From the NCBI GenBank assembly GCA_022605955.1, contig JAKCOZ010000005.1, positions 30,108,950 through 30,172,949 on the forward strand: 64,000 nucleotides of DNA. The letters are read 5' to 3'. Positions 52,713 to 64,000 of the stretch are shown here, piece after piece; within the stretch, counting starts at the first letter, position 1, and every line of letters starts with the position of its first letter. Origin of the DNA: Rallus limicola (lineage: Eukaryota > Chordata > Aves > Gruiformes > Rallidae). The notes below the pieces were generated by a model. That model searched no databases, was not told the DNA's origin, and saw only the letters and a program-made list of their open reading frames with translations. Position numbers and translations under genes: made by a program.

Positions 52713-53300
52713 TCATAGAAACAGGGAATGGTTAGGGTTGGAAGAAACATTAAGATCACCTAGTTCCAACCTCCTGCTGCGCGCAGGGACACCTTCCACT
52801 ACAGCAGGTTGCCCAGAGCCCAACGATCCAACCTGGCCTTGAACACTTCCAGCGAGGGGGCATTCAAGCCATCTCCGGGCAAACTGATCCCACTCTCACT
52901 GTAAAGAATTTCTTCTTAAAGTCTAATCTAAATCTACCCTCCTTCAGCTTAAACCCTTTCCCTCCTTGTCCTATCACTCCATGCCCTTGTAAACAGCGTT
53001 GCTCCATCCTTCCTGCAGGCCCCTTTAGGAAGTGGAAAGCTGTAATAAGCTGTACTGGCAATGCAGTAAAGGAGGAGAATCACCTCCCTCAACCTCCTGG
53101 TCACAGTTCTTTTGATGCAGCCCAGGATACAGTTGGCTTTCTGAGATGCAAGTGTGCATTGCCAGCTCATGCTGAGCTTTTCATTAATTGAGACTCCTCA
53201 AGTCCTTCTCCTCAGGACTACTCTCAATTCATACTCTGACCAGCCTGTAGTTGTCCTTGGGATTGCTCTTATCCATGTTAAGGACTTTGTACCTGCTACT
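52713..53300 (-). mobile_element. CR1 LINE fragment with internal deletion
   Basis: Minus-strand frames give SSPEEKDLRSL-like sequence, LASQKANCILGCIKRTVTRR, LREVILLLY, then a jump at about 53050-53070 straight to AYYSFPLPKGACRKDG, followed by KGFKLKEGRFRLDFKKKFFTV. The stretch corresponding to [12 protein letters not shown]...RGDLVNVYK in the intact 25066-25699 copy is absent. The 3' UTR follows (GTTGGAACTAGGTGATC) with TTCTATGA at 52713. Confidence 0.88.
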
Positions 53301-53695
53301 GCTGTTCTGAAGCACGGAACTGTAATCTGTTGATTTTCCATCAAGAAAATCTAATTTAGTTTAAAAATATATGATTTAATGATCTGAGAAACATCAGGTG
53401 GAAATTTTATCAAATTAGACATACTAGTCTTGAAGTTGTATACCCAAGGAAAACCAGACGTAATCTGTATGAAAATGTGAACTTTCTAAGAACATGTTAA
53501 TTTTAGTGCCAGTGTTCAGGCAGAGCTACAATTACCATCAACATTAATTCACTTCAAGCAAGTGACTGGACAGGAAAGAACTGGGTGTAGTCACTTTAAC
53601 AGCAGACTTTGTCACTGCTCTAGACAAACAATTTCTCCAACGAAGCTAGAAAGAAATTGTTTTTTCTTCCATCCAGCTTTATGAACTCACAAATC

Positions 53696-53709
53696 CTCTC
53701 TCTCTCTCT
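53696..53709. repeat. (CT)7 microsatellite
   Basis: Seven perfect CT units. Too short to expect high variability. Confidence 0.95.
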
Positions 53710-56295
53710 GCAACTGAATAAACCTCAGATCTTAAGAGCTGTATAGAAAGAAAATATATTTCACACCCAAACAGCCAACAGCTACTCATCAGCACAATTT
53801 CAGGGGGTTTGACAGCCCATGTTTTGGCCCTAGTGCTCCCCAATTCAAATAAGTTTTGTTATTATGTTCCCACAGTTTCTCTACAGTGCGATTCCTCCTT
53901 GTTGAGCACCATTAACTCCTAGCTTTCTGTTTTCACTTTAAAAAAAGAAAAAAAAACCCCAAACCGTACCACCAAAAAAAACCCACAACCCACAACACAA
54001 CTCTGTCTAAATCAGTGTAAAAATATCCTTAAAAACAGATATTAGAGTGAAAAACCATCTGTCAATTATGGCACAATAACAGTTTGTATTGATAACTGCA
54101 AATAACAGTTCTGCTTTTGGGTCATTTTTCACACATTTTGATGGCTCCTATCACACACACTGGCAGGCTTGGAAGTTGAAAGGTATGATAGCAAAGCTTT
54201 AGCGAAATCAAAGTCGTCTTTCATGCTGCAATTCTAGGTCTACTAGAAACAATAGCAAGTGCTGGTCTCCCCCAGTAAACCAGGAAACTGCAAGCAATTT
54301 TACTGACGTCCTACTAGTCTCAAACGCAATTTTAGGTACAAGAATTTTATGCCATATTGAGTATGATAGGAGGGGTCTGGAGTTCTGTTCTCACTAGCAA
54401 CTTCATTTGCAATCTAATTTCCTAAAGAGCTAATAAAGAAAGCTGAACTATACTACTACCTGTTTGCTAGCAAGAGAGTTGGCAAAACAGTTCTTGAACA
54501 TGAACACTAATTTCAATTATTTTAACTTTGATGTTAAATACAAGTATGAGTAAAAATGGTCTTGGAATAGGAACTAGATTTTAGATTGTGAGTTTACTAT
54601 TCAGTCAGTAATAACATTAAGAATATTATTTAAAAGAAAAATCAACCCAAATGTTGGTGAGAAATCTTTTGCATTTCAAAACAATGACTCTAGCCATCTT
54701 TAAGATGACTCTTAAGGAAAAAAGCTTATTCAGTTTGCACAGGGCTGGTTTTTTTTTTCCCCTGGTATAAAACCTGAAATATGGATGTACTAGAAAAAAA
54801 ATCAGCAGCAAGAAAAATCTGAACAGAAAGTAAATCACATCTGTAAACACAAAGAAACATACCGTAAAGAACTACTCTTAGTTTTCTCCACCCACAATTC
54901 ACACTAACTTAGATCATCTGTATTATACAAAATGTTCATTCTTTTAATCAGGAACTGGACCCATGTCGAAATCCAACTCAGTAAATCCAATTCTTTGTAC
55001 ATTTAAGGACTGATCATTCCTTGATTCTACATCTACCAGCACCTAGCTAACATTTTATACTCAGTCCCTTTTCCCCTACCAGCACAGAAAGCGATCTAGT
55101 TTTCTGGATGAAAGATTTGAATAAATAATGCAGAGTTGTTTAACACAAAGTATTCATTGCACTGGAGATGAGGAGCTCAGTCAGCAGCAGATCAAATTTA
55201 GTAACTTCAACAACTAACACAGTGACTTTATTAACACTGTCTTTTTGCCCCAATAATTTTAAGAGCGGGATCTGCTATTATCTATCCAACTTAAATACCA
55301 GCCATGTACTTTGCACCTTAGTAGAAAAATATGATAATCCGTAACAGGATTCCTTCTGTAGTTCCCAATTTCATTGTAATCAATCATTTTTAAAATAACC
55401 AATACTTCTCCTTTAGAAAATGCTTCAGGAAATAAGACTGCAAAACAAGATCCTCTGATCATCCCAGTAAAAAAAAAAAACAAAAAACAACAAAACAAAC
55501 AAAAAGCTTACAAGACTATAAAAAATTACCTTCAGTAGGCAAAACCAAGGAAAAATTTAGCCATAGCAGGATTTGTGTTATTAGTTATGCAGCTAGTGCT
55601 AATACAGAAAGTATATGAAAATTGCACATTTGCACTACTAACTATGCAGTAATGCCAGGTTTTTCCTTTTTCTTCAGAAGACGACCTGCACCTGAGAACA
55701 TTAAGCACATTTTTCTCCATTACCATTTTTTGTTACACAATTAACATTGAGCAGTGCAATGCCAAATGTCTGCCTGTTCTCCATGAGCAAACTTCCCAGC
55801 GTACACTGCAACAGCAATCAGAACACACACAGTTGGAAGTCAGTGCTGGAGGCACTTTAGTAGTTTAATCAATCCATGTGCATTTTAAGTGAGTTATCTG
55901 CAACAAGAATGGTGGTGTATTCCCAGCAGTGGTTACAGTGTTATTCTAAGCAGACAACAGACAGCAAAAATATTTTCATACTAGGGAAATACGAGGAATG
56001 GAAAAAATAATCAATTCAGGTTCTGTTTTGTGGGGTTTTTTTTTTAATATTCTTCAGGCAGATATCAGCAGTCCACTAACACTTCACTGCAGCCAGTTCC
56101 TCTGAGCATCTGCGCTGGATGTGAACTTTTACCCATCAGAAGCCTATCACTATTACAAGTTATTAGGACACTTGGTTTATAAGCTGACAATATATATCTG
56201 ATATATCTCTATCATTCATCCAAATAACTGCCACCATGAAAATGCTGGACTGTCCAACAAAAAATCAAGCTTATTTTTCATGATACTGATACAAG

Positions 56296-56323
56296 TTTCA
56301 TACTGATATAAATCAGTATGAAA
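56296..56323. repeat. Perfect inverted repeat (12-bp arms, 4-bp loop)
   Basis: TTTCATACTGAT, spacer ATAA, then ATCAGTATGAAA. Perfectly complementary arms. No CR1 or other transposon end is recognised around it. Confidence 0.95.
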
Positions 56324-56454
56324 ACTGTCTTAGTCACCATTCTTTGGAGATCATAACTGGTTTTTTGAATATTTTGCAGTTTACCAGACACTTAGGTGAA
56401 AATTCTCAAAACCAATACAACATTAACAGTACTATCTGGTATCATATATAAAAA

Positions 56455-56775
56455 CTCTCCAGTGCATAAAGGGCAGTGACAAAGAGGAGAGAGGCTTCCT
56501 CTTGACAAGGAGTCATGGAGAAGACAAGGGGTAGCAGGTACACATTGCATGAGGAGAGGTTCTACCTTACTATAAATGCTGTCTGTGGTGAGAGCAATCA
56601 GTCACAGAACAACCTTCCCAGGGATGTATTAGAGTCCCCATCACTGGAAGTTTTTGAGATACAATTGGACACAGTGTGAAGTAATCCCATCCATGCTCCT
56701 TTTCGCACAGAAGTTTGGAGCAGATGATTTTTCAAGGTCTCTTCCAACCTAGTGAGTTCTATGATTGTATGACAA
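56455..56775 (+). mobile_element. Diverged CR1-type LINE 3' fragment
   Basis: Recognisable as EKTRGSRYTLHEERFYLT, SQNNLPRDVLESPSLEVFE, then CCTTTTCGCACAGAAGTTTG, GATGATTTTTCAAGGTCTCTTCC and a final TTCTATGATTGTATGA tail. It differs from the other copies, so it is probably an older CR1 subfamily. Confidence 0.82.
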
Positions 56776-59700
56776 AGATCTGGCCACCAGAAAAGTAGTA
56801 TTGTTATATTAAAATGCTATCCTTGACTCTTGTGAGTTTACATATGCTGGTTCTTTTCTGCCTGCAATCTGTTCTGTAGCTGTCCTCTATCAAATTGAAA
56901 TGTACTGGAACCATCATGTTCTGCAGGAACACAAAGTCTACTTGTATTCAGCAAGGCTGCAATAATGTAATAACACATGCAGATTCTTTTGACCATGTAT
57001 GATGAAGGGGAGGTTCACTGAGATACATTTTTTTATTAAACCAAAGTAAATTGTAAAATTAAACCATTACTGAATGGCCTTTCTTGATTTTAAAAATTGT
57101 TTTGTAATGTAGTTTTGTACTGCAACTGCAGTACAGATAGCTCCTACAATAAAATTAAGGTCTGTATCACTTGGGACTGCTAGGAAATCAGACACATGCC
57201 ATTAAAAATTTGGTTTTTGTTAGCTTTAACATGCGCATAAAACTTACGAGAATTCTTTATTGATTTCTCATTGAAGTAACAGTGCAACTTCGTTGGAGGT
57301 AAATTCCTTTCATCAGAAAACCATTTAATGAACTTAAGTATTTCGTCAACCTAAATTCCGAAAAACAAAAGCACACAGCTTCGAGCATGCTTTGCTTTTA
57401 GTTAACTAAATAGATTACACAAGACATAGATTCAACAAGTACTGTTTGCTAATAAGACAAACATTTTAAGGCAATTATTTGAAATTAAAATAAATATATT
57501 TTATCCTTATTTTAAAGACTAACAATTACATGTTACAAATTACTCAATAAAAAGATATTTTTGTAAGTTACAATTACTAAATTAAAGCAAATTTAAAAGA
57601 CTGTTCCAATTGGCAGTCAAGCAACCTATCTGCCAAAGCTGTAAAATTTTTAGTATCTAAACAAACAGAAAGAAGTTCTACTTAAAATTTAACTACGTTC
57701 ATTATTGTCCAAAATTTGCTAATGAGTCCCTGGTGATAACAACTTGTACTGCCCTCCTAGTGAAATAAACAAACAAAAAAGGCCTCTGATTTAGATAGTC
57801 TTTGCTGTTGACAGAATTCACATAAAGCTTTTATTTATAGACACACACATATGTATATAAAATATTAATGAAGTAACAGTGTCACATGCAGACACTGCGT
57901 ACTTTGTCTCTTTCACTTGTAAAGACATTTTAAATGAGCTAATTGAGACAACACATTTGCAACTGCTGTTGCTTTTTCTCCAGCTTTTATTCACAATTCA
58001 AACCTTAAAATAGCTAATCTACAGCATTCTGAGGATAATCTACGGATACTGTACTTAAAGTGCATTGTTTGAGCATCTGGAAAGCTAAAAATCTACTAAA
58101 TAGCCAATCCCCCTAAACATATGATTAGAGAATAAAATTTTATCTTAGATCTGCTCATAGAAATGGCTTGAAACAGAATATATTGCAAACTACTTATTTC
58201 TGCTGAATATTTTTTTTAAAGTATTGATTTTACTTAGTCTTAATTGAAATCTAGTCTAGAAAAGGACATTTACCTCATCAAATTATCTTACTGAAAATTT
58301 AACGTATCCCTGTTAGGAAAATATTTAGGACATGTGATTTTTAAATATTAATTCATCTCCAAGAGATTGTATTGTATCAGTCTGTCTTGGTAATGTCTCT
58401 GTGCAACATTTGAATTAGATGCCATTGGTGGGGCACAAAAATATTAATTTCCAGACATTGGCCTATAGTCAAGCATTGTTATTATTGTTAGTCACTACAG
58501 GTAGATTTTTTTTAAAGTTTCCTGCTTTGTTTTTTGTTTTAAGAAAAAAAAACGTGCAATTTAATGTGGTTTGTTTTTTTTTTTAATTTTAAGCATCAAT
58601 GTTACTGAAATTACTATGTTAACAGTGAGACATAGCTGAAGAGAAAAATCTCTTCGCAGAGTTCACAGATGACAAGATCACATGCATTTTATTTAAATTT
58701 TGCTCACTGGGACAGCCACATGAGATGTATGTCTCATTTAAATGGATGGCAATTGTAAAATTTGACTATAAAATGTAATGACTAAGGTCTAAACTGCATG
58801 AACTTAGAGACATAATTGTTCAGCATGTACTATGCAGCGTAAGAAAATGAAGTGAAAAGACGTATTGACACAAGTCAAAATACAAAGATAGCATGGTACA
58901 AATGAAATCCAGCAGGCACGACTAATAATGGTCTGCAAGCAGTTCAAACTAAACTGCTCCATGGTTTAATATTTATTGAAAAATTTCTCAACATATTTGA
59001 AGAATTCCTAGTCATTTTATACGCCTCAGCCTCATCACCACCAACCCAGACCACTTTCGACGTCATACAGGCCATTAGGGCAAATCCTACCTAAGGTTCT
59101 CTAAACTGCATTTTTCTTACACATACTTCTCCATCACCACACAGAAGAACCTAGTGTTATTTTAGGTGTCTCTCTAGAGAATCCTCCACAACCCTACAAC
59201 TGACCCGCTTACAGTGCTACATTTCTGCTCCATCAGGAGAGAAAACCTGTTAGTAGTACTACCATTTGTATGTATTTTAGCTTCTTGCAACTTGCCATTA
59301 CAATATGATCTTTGCAGATATGGAAAGAATTAACTTCCCAGTGTGAAAAAAATTAAACTAACCTCAAAGAGCAGCTATATTTTTGAAAGTCTTAAGAACA
59401 ACTTTTTTCATTTTTCCTATGTATTTTGATTCTAAAACAGAGGTTCTGGGCTTTCATAACACCAACCATGTTACAGCAGATGAAAGCACTGAAGCCCTTA
59501 TCCATCTAATCATCATTAAAAATAAAGAGGCTACCTATATTCAATATGTGTACAAACACATTTAAAGAATGTATACAAAAAGACTGGAAGACCTGCTGAC
59601 TGACTGCTGATTTAATGTTTGCTTGGCTGTTTACATAAGTTAGGGGTAAAAGGCATAGAGATCAATCAACTCAAACCAGAAACCTCTTAATTTATAGGTT

Positions 59701-60969
59701 AAATTCAGTGGCAACTAGTTATATTCCCTATGGAGATGAAGGCCCTGAAAAGATGTGATATTCAGGTTGGCCTGTAGTGTAATTTTATGAACCAATGCTG
59801 TAGTTTAACCCATTTCTTTTTAAATGTACAAATATCCTCATGATTAAGGTATCTGCTAAGAAGCTGTGAAATTAGCATATTTAGTTTCCACTGAAAACAT
59901 TAATATGCAAATTGATGAATACCAAACGAGAAATAATGGAGTTCACCTTTGTGTAATCAAACATTCTGGGAAAGACATTCTTTTTCCCCTCAAAAAAAAA
60001 GGGCGGCAACAGAGGAATAAGGCTAACATAAGTCTGATGATTTATGTTAAAAAAATTAAATAAATTTAATACGTAATTTTTGTTCTGTAAAATACCTTCA
60101 ATTTTCATAGTAAAATATGAGAAAGCATTTCAGACTGAGTAACAGGTTTAAAATGCAGTATATTTACAAGGCAACCAACCAATACATGGTATATTCAATT
60201 ATTCCTAGTCCAAATCTAGCAGGACAAGTAATAATGGCACATATCCTGAATTTTTCAAACTACTCCTTCCAGAAAAGTAGAAAAGACAAGAACAAGGCAT
60301 CCACAACACACCACCACATAAAAACTTAGCAAAACATAAGCAGGATTTGAGACCTATCCACAGCATAAACACACACAGACAAACAAAAAACCCAAAAAAA
60401 ATCAACAGTTAAAGATCTTGGAAAATCTCTTCACTGAGCGGCAAGTTTGCACTGTACAAGTAAAACTGATATTGAAAAACAAAGTCTATTGTCTGAAAAA
60501 CACAACCTAAATTGATAAAGTGTCTTTGAATATTGATACATACCTCCTTGAGTTGTGGCATTAGTGGTAATTCAGGAAAGAAAACATTTCTTTTACTTCT
60601 ATTTTTCCATACAGCCTTGGTTAACTATTGAGATTCTCTCCAAGGTTTTCTCAGCCCATAAATGCACCTCCCAAAAATAGATCTATTACTCCAATACCTT
60701 CATTGAACTAAGAGGATACACGTGGACTAGACATAAAAATTATTTTGCCTATCTATTTCATATATTTAAGGAAATCAACAGACAAGTTCTTGAACTGACA
60801 CACTAACTCCTTTTCTTAAATTCAAGACATTAGAACTCCAGGACTCCAAGGAACTTGGTCCCTTATCCTTCTCCTATTTTTCCCCAGGATTTGGCTCTCT
60901 ATGTATGAATGTAAACGTCATACATACTATGAACTCCAGTTATAGGAAATCTGTCTTTGTCTTTTGCTA

Positions 60970-60995
60970 TACACACACATACATGCACACATATA
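60970..60995. repeat. CA/TA-rich microsatellite
   Basis: Imperfect ACACACAC-ATACATG-CACACATATA tract. Confidence 0.85.
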
Positions 60996-61919
60996 CCACT
61001 GTGTAACATTCTATCATTGTATTTTTACACTTCAGGAATCTAGACAGGTCTTCAGCAATACGTGAAATGCCTACTGAAATCTATACTTTACTCATACCTG
61101 GTACAGGTACAATATAATAGGTGCGTACATAGGAAAGACTGTATTCCAAAACTATTTTCCAAGGTGAATATGGGTCAGGAGATGTAAAAAATTACTAATG
61201 AATAAAGAAAAATAACATTTGTAAGAAAAAGAAAAGAAAAAAGAATTACTGGGAATGTCATCAATATTTAAGTAATGAAACTTAAGAACATCCAAAACCC
61301 TCACTACCTACTGCATCTTCCATTGTTCATAGGGTATGAACTAAAAATACTGTTTTGCCTGACAAGCTAATACTCACTTTTCAAACTTGTGTCAGTTTTT
61401 AGGGAAGAGGGGGGCTGGAGTGGGACAGGAAGAAGATAAAATGAAAGCAAACACTGTTGTTTGTACATGTTGCTTAGCAATACACCATATGAAACTAGCA
61501 GAAACAGTGACACTGGCCTCCAGTTGAATTTACATAAACACTAAACATGCGTCACTGAAAGAGGTGTGAATGGTGTCAGGTATTATAACCTAAAATGACA
61601 ACAGAAAAACAGTAGCACACAGATACCTGTTAGCATTCTAAAATGTCATTTCTTCTTTAGAGTATAGAAATGTTTAAAGCAGCAGTCTTTCCTTTTTGTG
61701 ATTTGGGAATTGATATGAACTAAAATGAAAAATAATTTTCTTTCCCTGATGAGTATCATAATAAATTAATTCCTGTAACAGTGATTAAATACGTCTTTAA
61801 AACACACATTCCACACAAATAAGCTTTGCCCACATAGGGCTAGGCTTTTTCTATAAACTTAATTAATCACCTATTTGTATTCCGAAGACAAATAAAATTT
61901 TAAAATAGTTACATACCAG

Positions 61920-62065
61920 TACTATTACCAGTAACACTTCTGTAAGCATCTCAAATCACACAACTGTAGAAGAAATACACTTGTCCTTTTCAAAGGTGAG
62001 AAAACAAAGGCACATAGTGATGTAATGACTCAATCACTTACATGAAAGTGTCAAAGAGCAAAACT
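61920..62065 (-). repeat. Possible MIR-like (CORE-SINE) relic
   Basis: The + strand 'aggtgagaaaacaaaggcac', 'atagtgatgtaatgactcaa' and 'gtgtcaaagagc' resembles the antisense MIR run 'gatgaggaaactgaggcacagag...taagtaacttgcccaag...gtggcagagc'. Similarity is loose and the upstream half is not convincing. Confidence 0.35.
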
Positions 62066-64000
62066 TTCACAACAGAGACAAAATATTGAAAGTAATAGTG
62101 AAATAATGGCAACACTTTCATCCCACATTTCACACCACAATCCATATAGAAGGTCAGTTCTATCTATATCAATATGTCAAAACACAGAGATCAAAGACTA
62201 GGGGAAGAACAGCTTATGTTTTCAAATTTTTACAGGTCTTCAACACACTTTTAAATACACTATCCATGTACACATAGAACAAGTGTGTGCATATTCCCTT
62301 CATTACAATGAGATCTTCAGAAAACAGCTGACAACATTTCCTAAGCAGTTTCCAAGGCAGAAAGAAAAAAAAAAATCAGGAGCCAAAATATTTTTACAAT
62401 ATTCTACATAAATATTATATATTTCCCTCCCAGTAATCTGCAACATCCAAAAAAGATAATAAAGGATACAATAACTTCACATTATAATGTCTTATTACTA
62501 CAAATCAAAACTTCTTCTAAGAACAATTATTTTTCAAGCAGTGATTCAAAAGTTTAAAGGTCATCATATGAAACTAAGCCTACATCAAATATAGTAAGTA
62601 AGAATGTAATCTACACAATGAAAAAAACAAATATCATTTGCTATCTGTAGGTAAAGTCATTATTTATTTATTTTTAAAGCTAGATTTGAGTAGGGGTTGT
62701 ACTTCACGGTAATAAAAATTCAGTCTATTTCCACTTACTGGTTTGCACACACATAGCAATTAGTTAAACAGCCAAAACCCAAAACACCACATAAAAACCT
62801 GCCAGACTGTCTTTTTCACCTGTGGATCCATATTTGAAAAGCACATGTTACTGTGTATTCAGTCTGATACAGATGCAATGATTATCCGTGGGTTTTCTGA
62901 GGGTTAGAGACAAACAGATAAAAATCCTCTTCCTAACAGCCTGCCCAGTGCCATTTTTAATGAAGTACTCACCAGAAAAAGCCATCCTACCATCTTGTGA
63001 GCAGACAATATCCTCACTGGCCTTCAGAAGGCAAATCTCTATCTTCTTGAAGTTTATTTCCTCATCTGAAACAGCTGTAATTCTCCCAAGAATCATTGTT
63101 GCCTTCTGAATTTTTTTCCTGAGCAATTTAGTCTCCATTCTTTACATACACAAATAAACATAATTTTAAAGCAAGAATGTTTGCAAGTGGTTATGTTCAG
63201 GTGTACCTCTTCCTTCCTCCTCTTAATTAGGATGGCTCAAGAGACTAATAACACTTGAAACTTTAAAAAAAATATTTGTTTTTCTCTTAATGAGATGGAA
63301 CACATACAAGTAAAAGAATATATATCTGGCTTAAATGTATTAAAATAATCTCAGTAAGAAAGTCCTTACACATAGTAAATTTCAAACTGTTGTTTTTCAG
63401 TATGACTGAAACTCCCAGCTAGCCAAAAATATGAGAAGGATTTTCATATTCTTTTCAGTAAACATACAGGAGGCTTTTATATGTGTTAACATAGTGAGGC
63501 ATTCCAAGTACTGAGTTTTTCAAGGTTCCAGGGAAAAAGTCTGAAAAAATCTATTATTTTTTCACTATTCAATTTGGCCCCAAAGAACCCAAGTCATGAT
63601 GAATTTTGACTGATGGATAATCAAAAGTTCAATGTTTACACTATGGCATAACATTTTTTACTTTGTAATTGGAATAGACTAAAAGGACACCAAAGCATCA
63701 GTCACAGCATCAAATGTGGTTGAGATGATTTAACCATGCTTCACCATCTGTCCATGCTCCAGCCAGCTAGTACTAAATCAACCTAAGCAAACTTAAAGTA
63801 AGCAGTTATCTAATACTCAGATACATATGACCATCATCTTACCCTTCCAGTAGTGTCCATTGTGAGGCAGAGGATGGCTGCATTTTTCCTCACATGAAAA
63901 ACTGTATATGTGACTGTTAAATAGCTGCAATGATCTCACAAAAGAAGGTTCAAGGCAGAGTTACAATGTACCAGAACAATTGATTTGGTTGAGTTCATTG

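Larger units (their letters stand above)
24898..64000 (-). other. PRKD1: PRKD1 intron 1 (partial, at least 39.1 kb)
   Basis: Everything to the right of the 24759-24897 exon is non-coding on present evidence. The N-terminal exon (ending ...CSIVDQK in mammals) is not found, so the intron continues past the right edge. A very long first intron is typical of this gene. It contains CR1 copies at 25066-25699, 25821-25918, 31752-32565, 43396-43710, 52713-53300 and 56455-56775. It also holds an LTR-like inverted pair (33080-33304, 34202-34403), a possible MIR-like relic near 61920-62065, and simple repeats. I recognise nothing in 25919-31526, 34404-43395 (apart from the palindrome and block noted separately), 43711-46932, 46952-52712, 53301-56454 or 56776-61919. 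Confidence 0.8.

Noticed and set aside
62973..63139. Possible extra PRKD1 exon: minus-strand frame beginning METKLLRKK, with a strong donor-like CTG|GTGAGT at 62973/62972 and a T-rich stretch ending in AAG before 63139.
   Set aside because: From the ATG the segment would end in phase 1, whereas the 24759-24897 exon starts in phase 0, so it cannot join in frame. The peptide has no resemblance to PKD proteins. Best read as a chance frame plus a decoy donor.

Overview
This window is vertebrate intronic DNA, most likely from a bird. It is AT-rich, has no operon-like packing of open frames, and its dominant dispersed repeats are CR1 LINEs. These carry the typical sauropsid 3' end, with a 'ttggactagatgatct...ccttccaacc' stretch followed by short ATTCTATG/ATTCTGTG tail repeats. 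CR1 is also common in turtles and crocodilians, but the modest repeat density and mostly short, 5'-truncated copies fit a bird best. Species cannot be fixed from the sequence alone.

The only gene supported is protein kinase D1 (PRKD1), on the minus strand. Two coding exons are present with good splice signals and matching phase. The exon at 24759-24897 encodes the second half of the N-terminal dimerising (ubiquitin-like) region. The exon at 3737-3868 encodes the start of the first C1 (diacylglycerol/phorbol-ester binding) zinc finger. Gene order runs right to left: 24898-64000 is intron 1 (at least 39.1 kb, first exon outside), then exon 2, then intron 2 (20.9 kb), then exon 3, and 1-3736 is the start of the next intron. 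The kinase domain, PH domain and rest of C1a lie off the left edge.

The introns hold about ten CR1 fragments of different ages. One is young enough to keep a 184-codon open reverse-transcriptase-end frame, and three carry internal deletions that begin near the same place in the element. There is also an old L3/CR1-like LINE relic, a small hAT-like terminal-inverted-repeat element, an inverted pair of LTR-like elements about 0.9 kb apart, a possible MIR-like relic, and simple repeats. Several non-repetitive blocks look like candidate conserved non-coding elements, but this cannot be established without alignment.

Nearly all other open frames of 60-140 codons are chance frames in AT-rich intron or translations of CR1. 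I found no RNA gene, CRISPR array or multigene system, and nothing that qualifies as a previously undescribed biological system. The findings below concern repeat structure and possible regulatory sequence.
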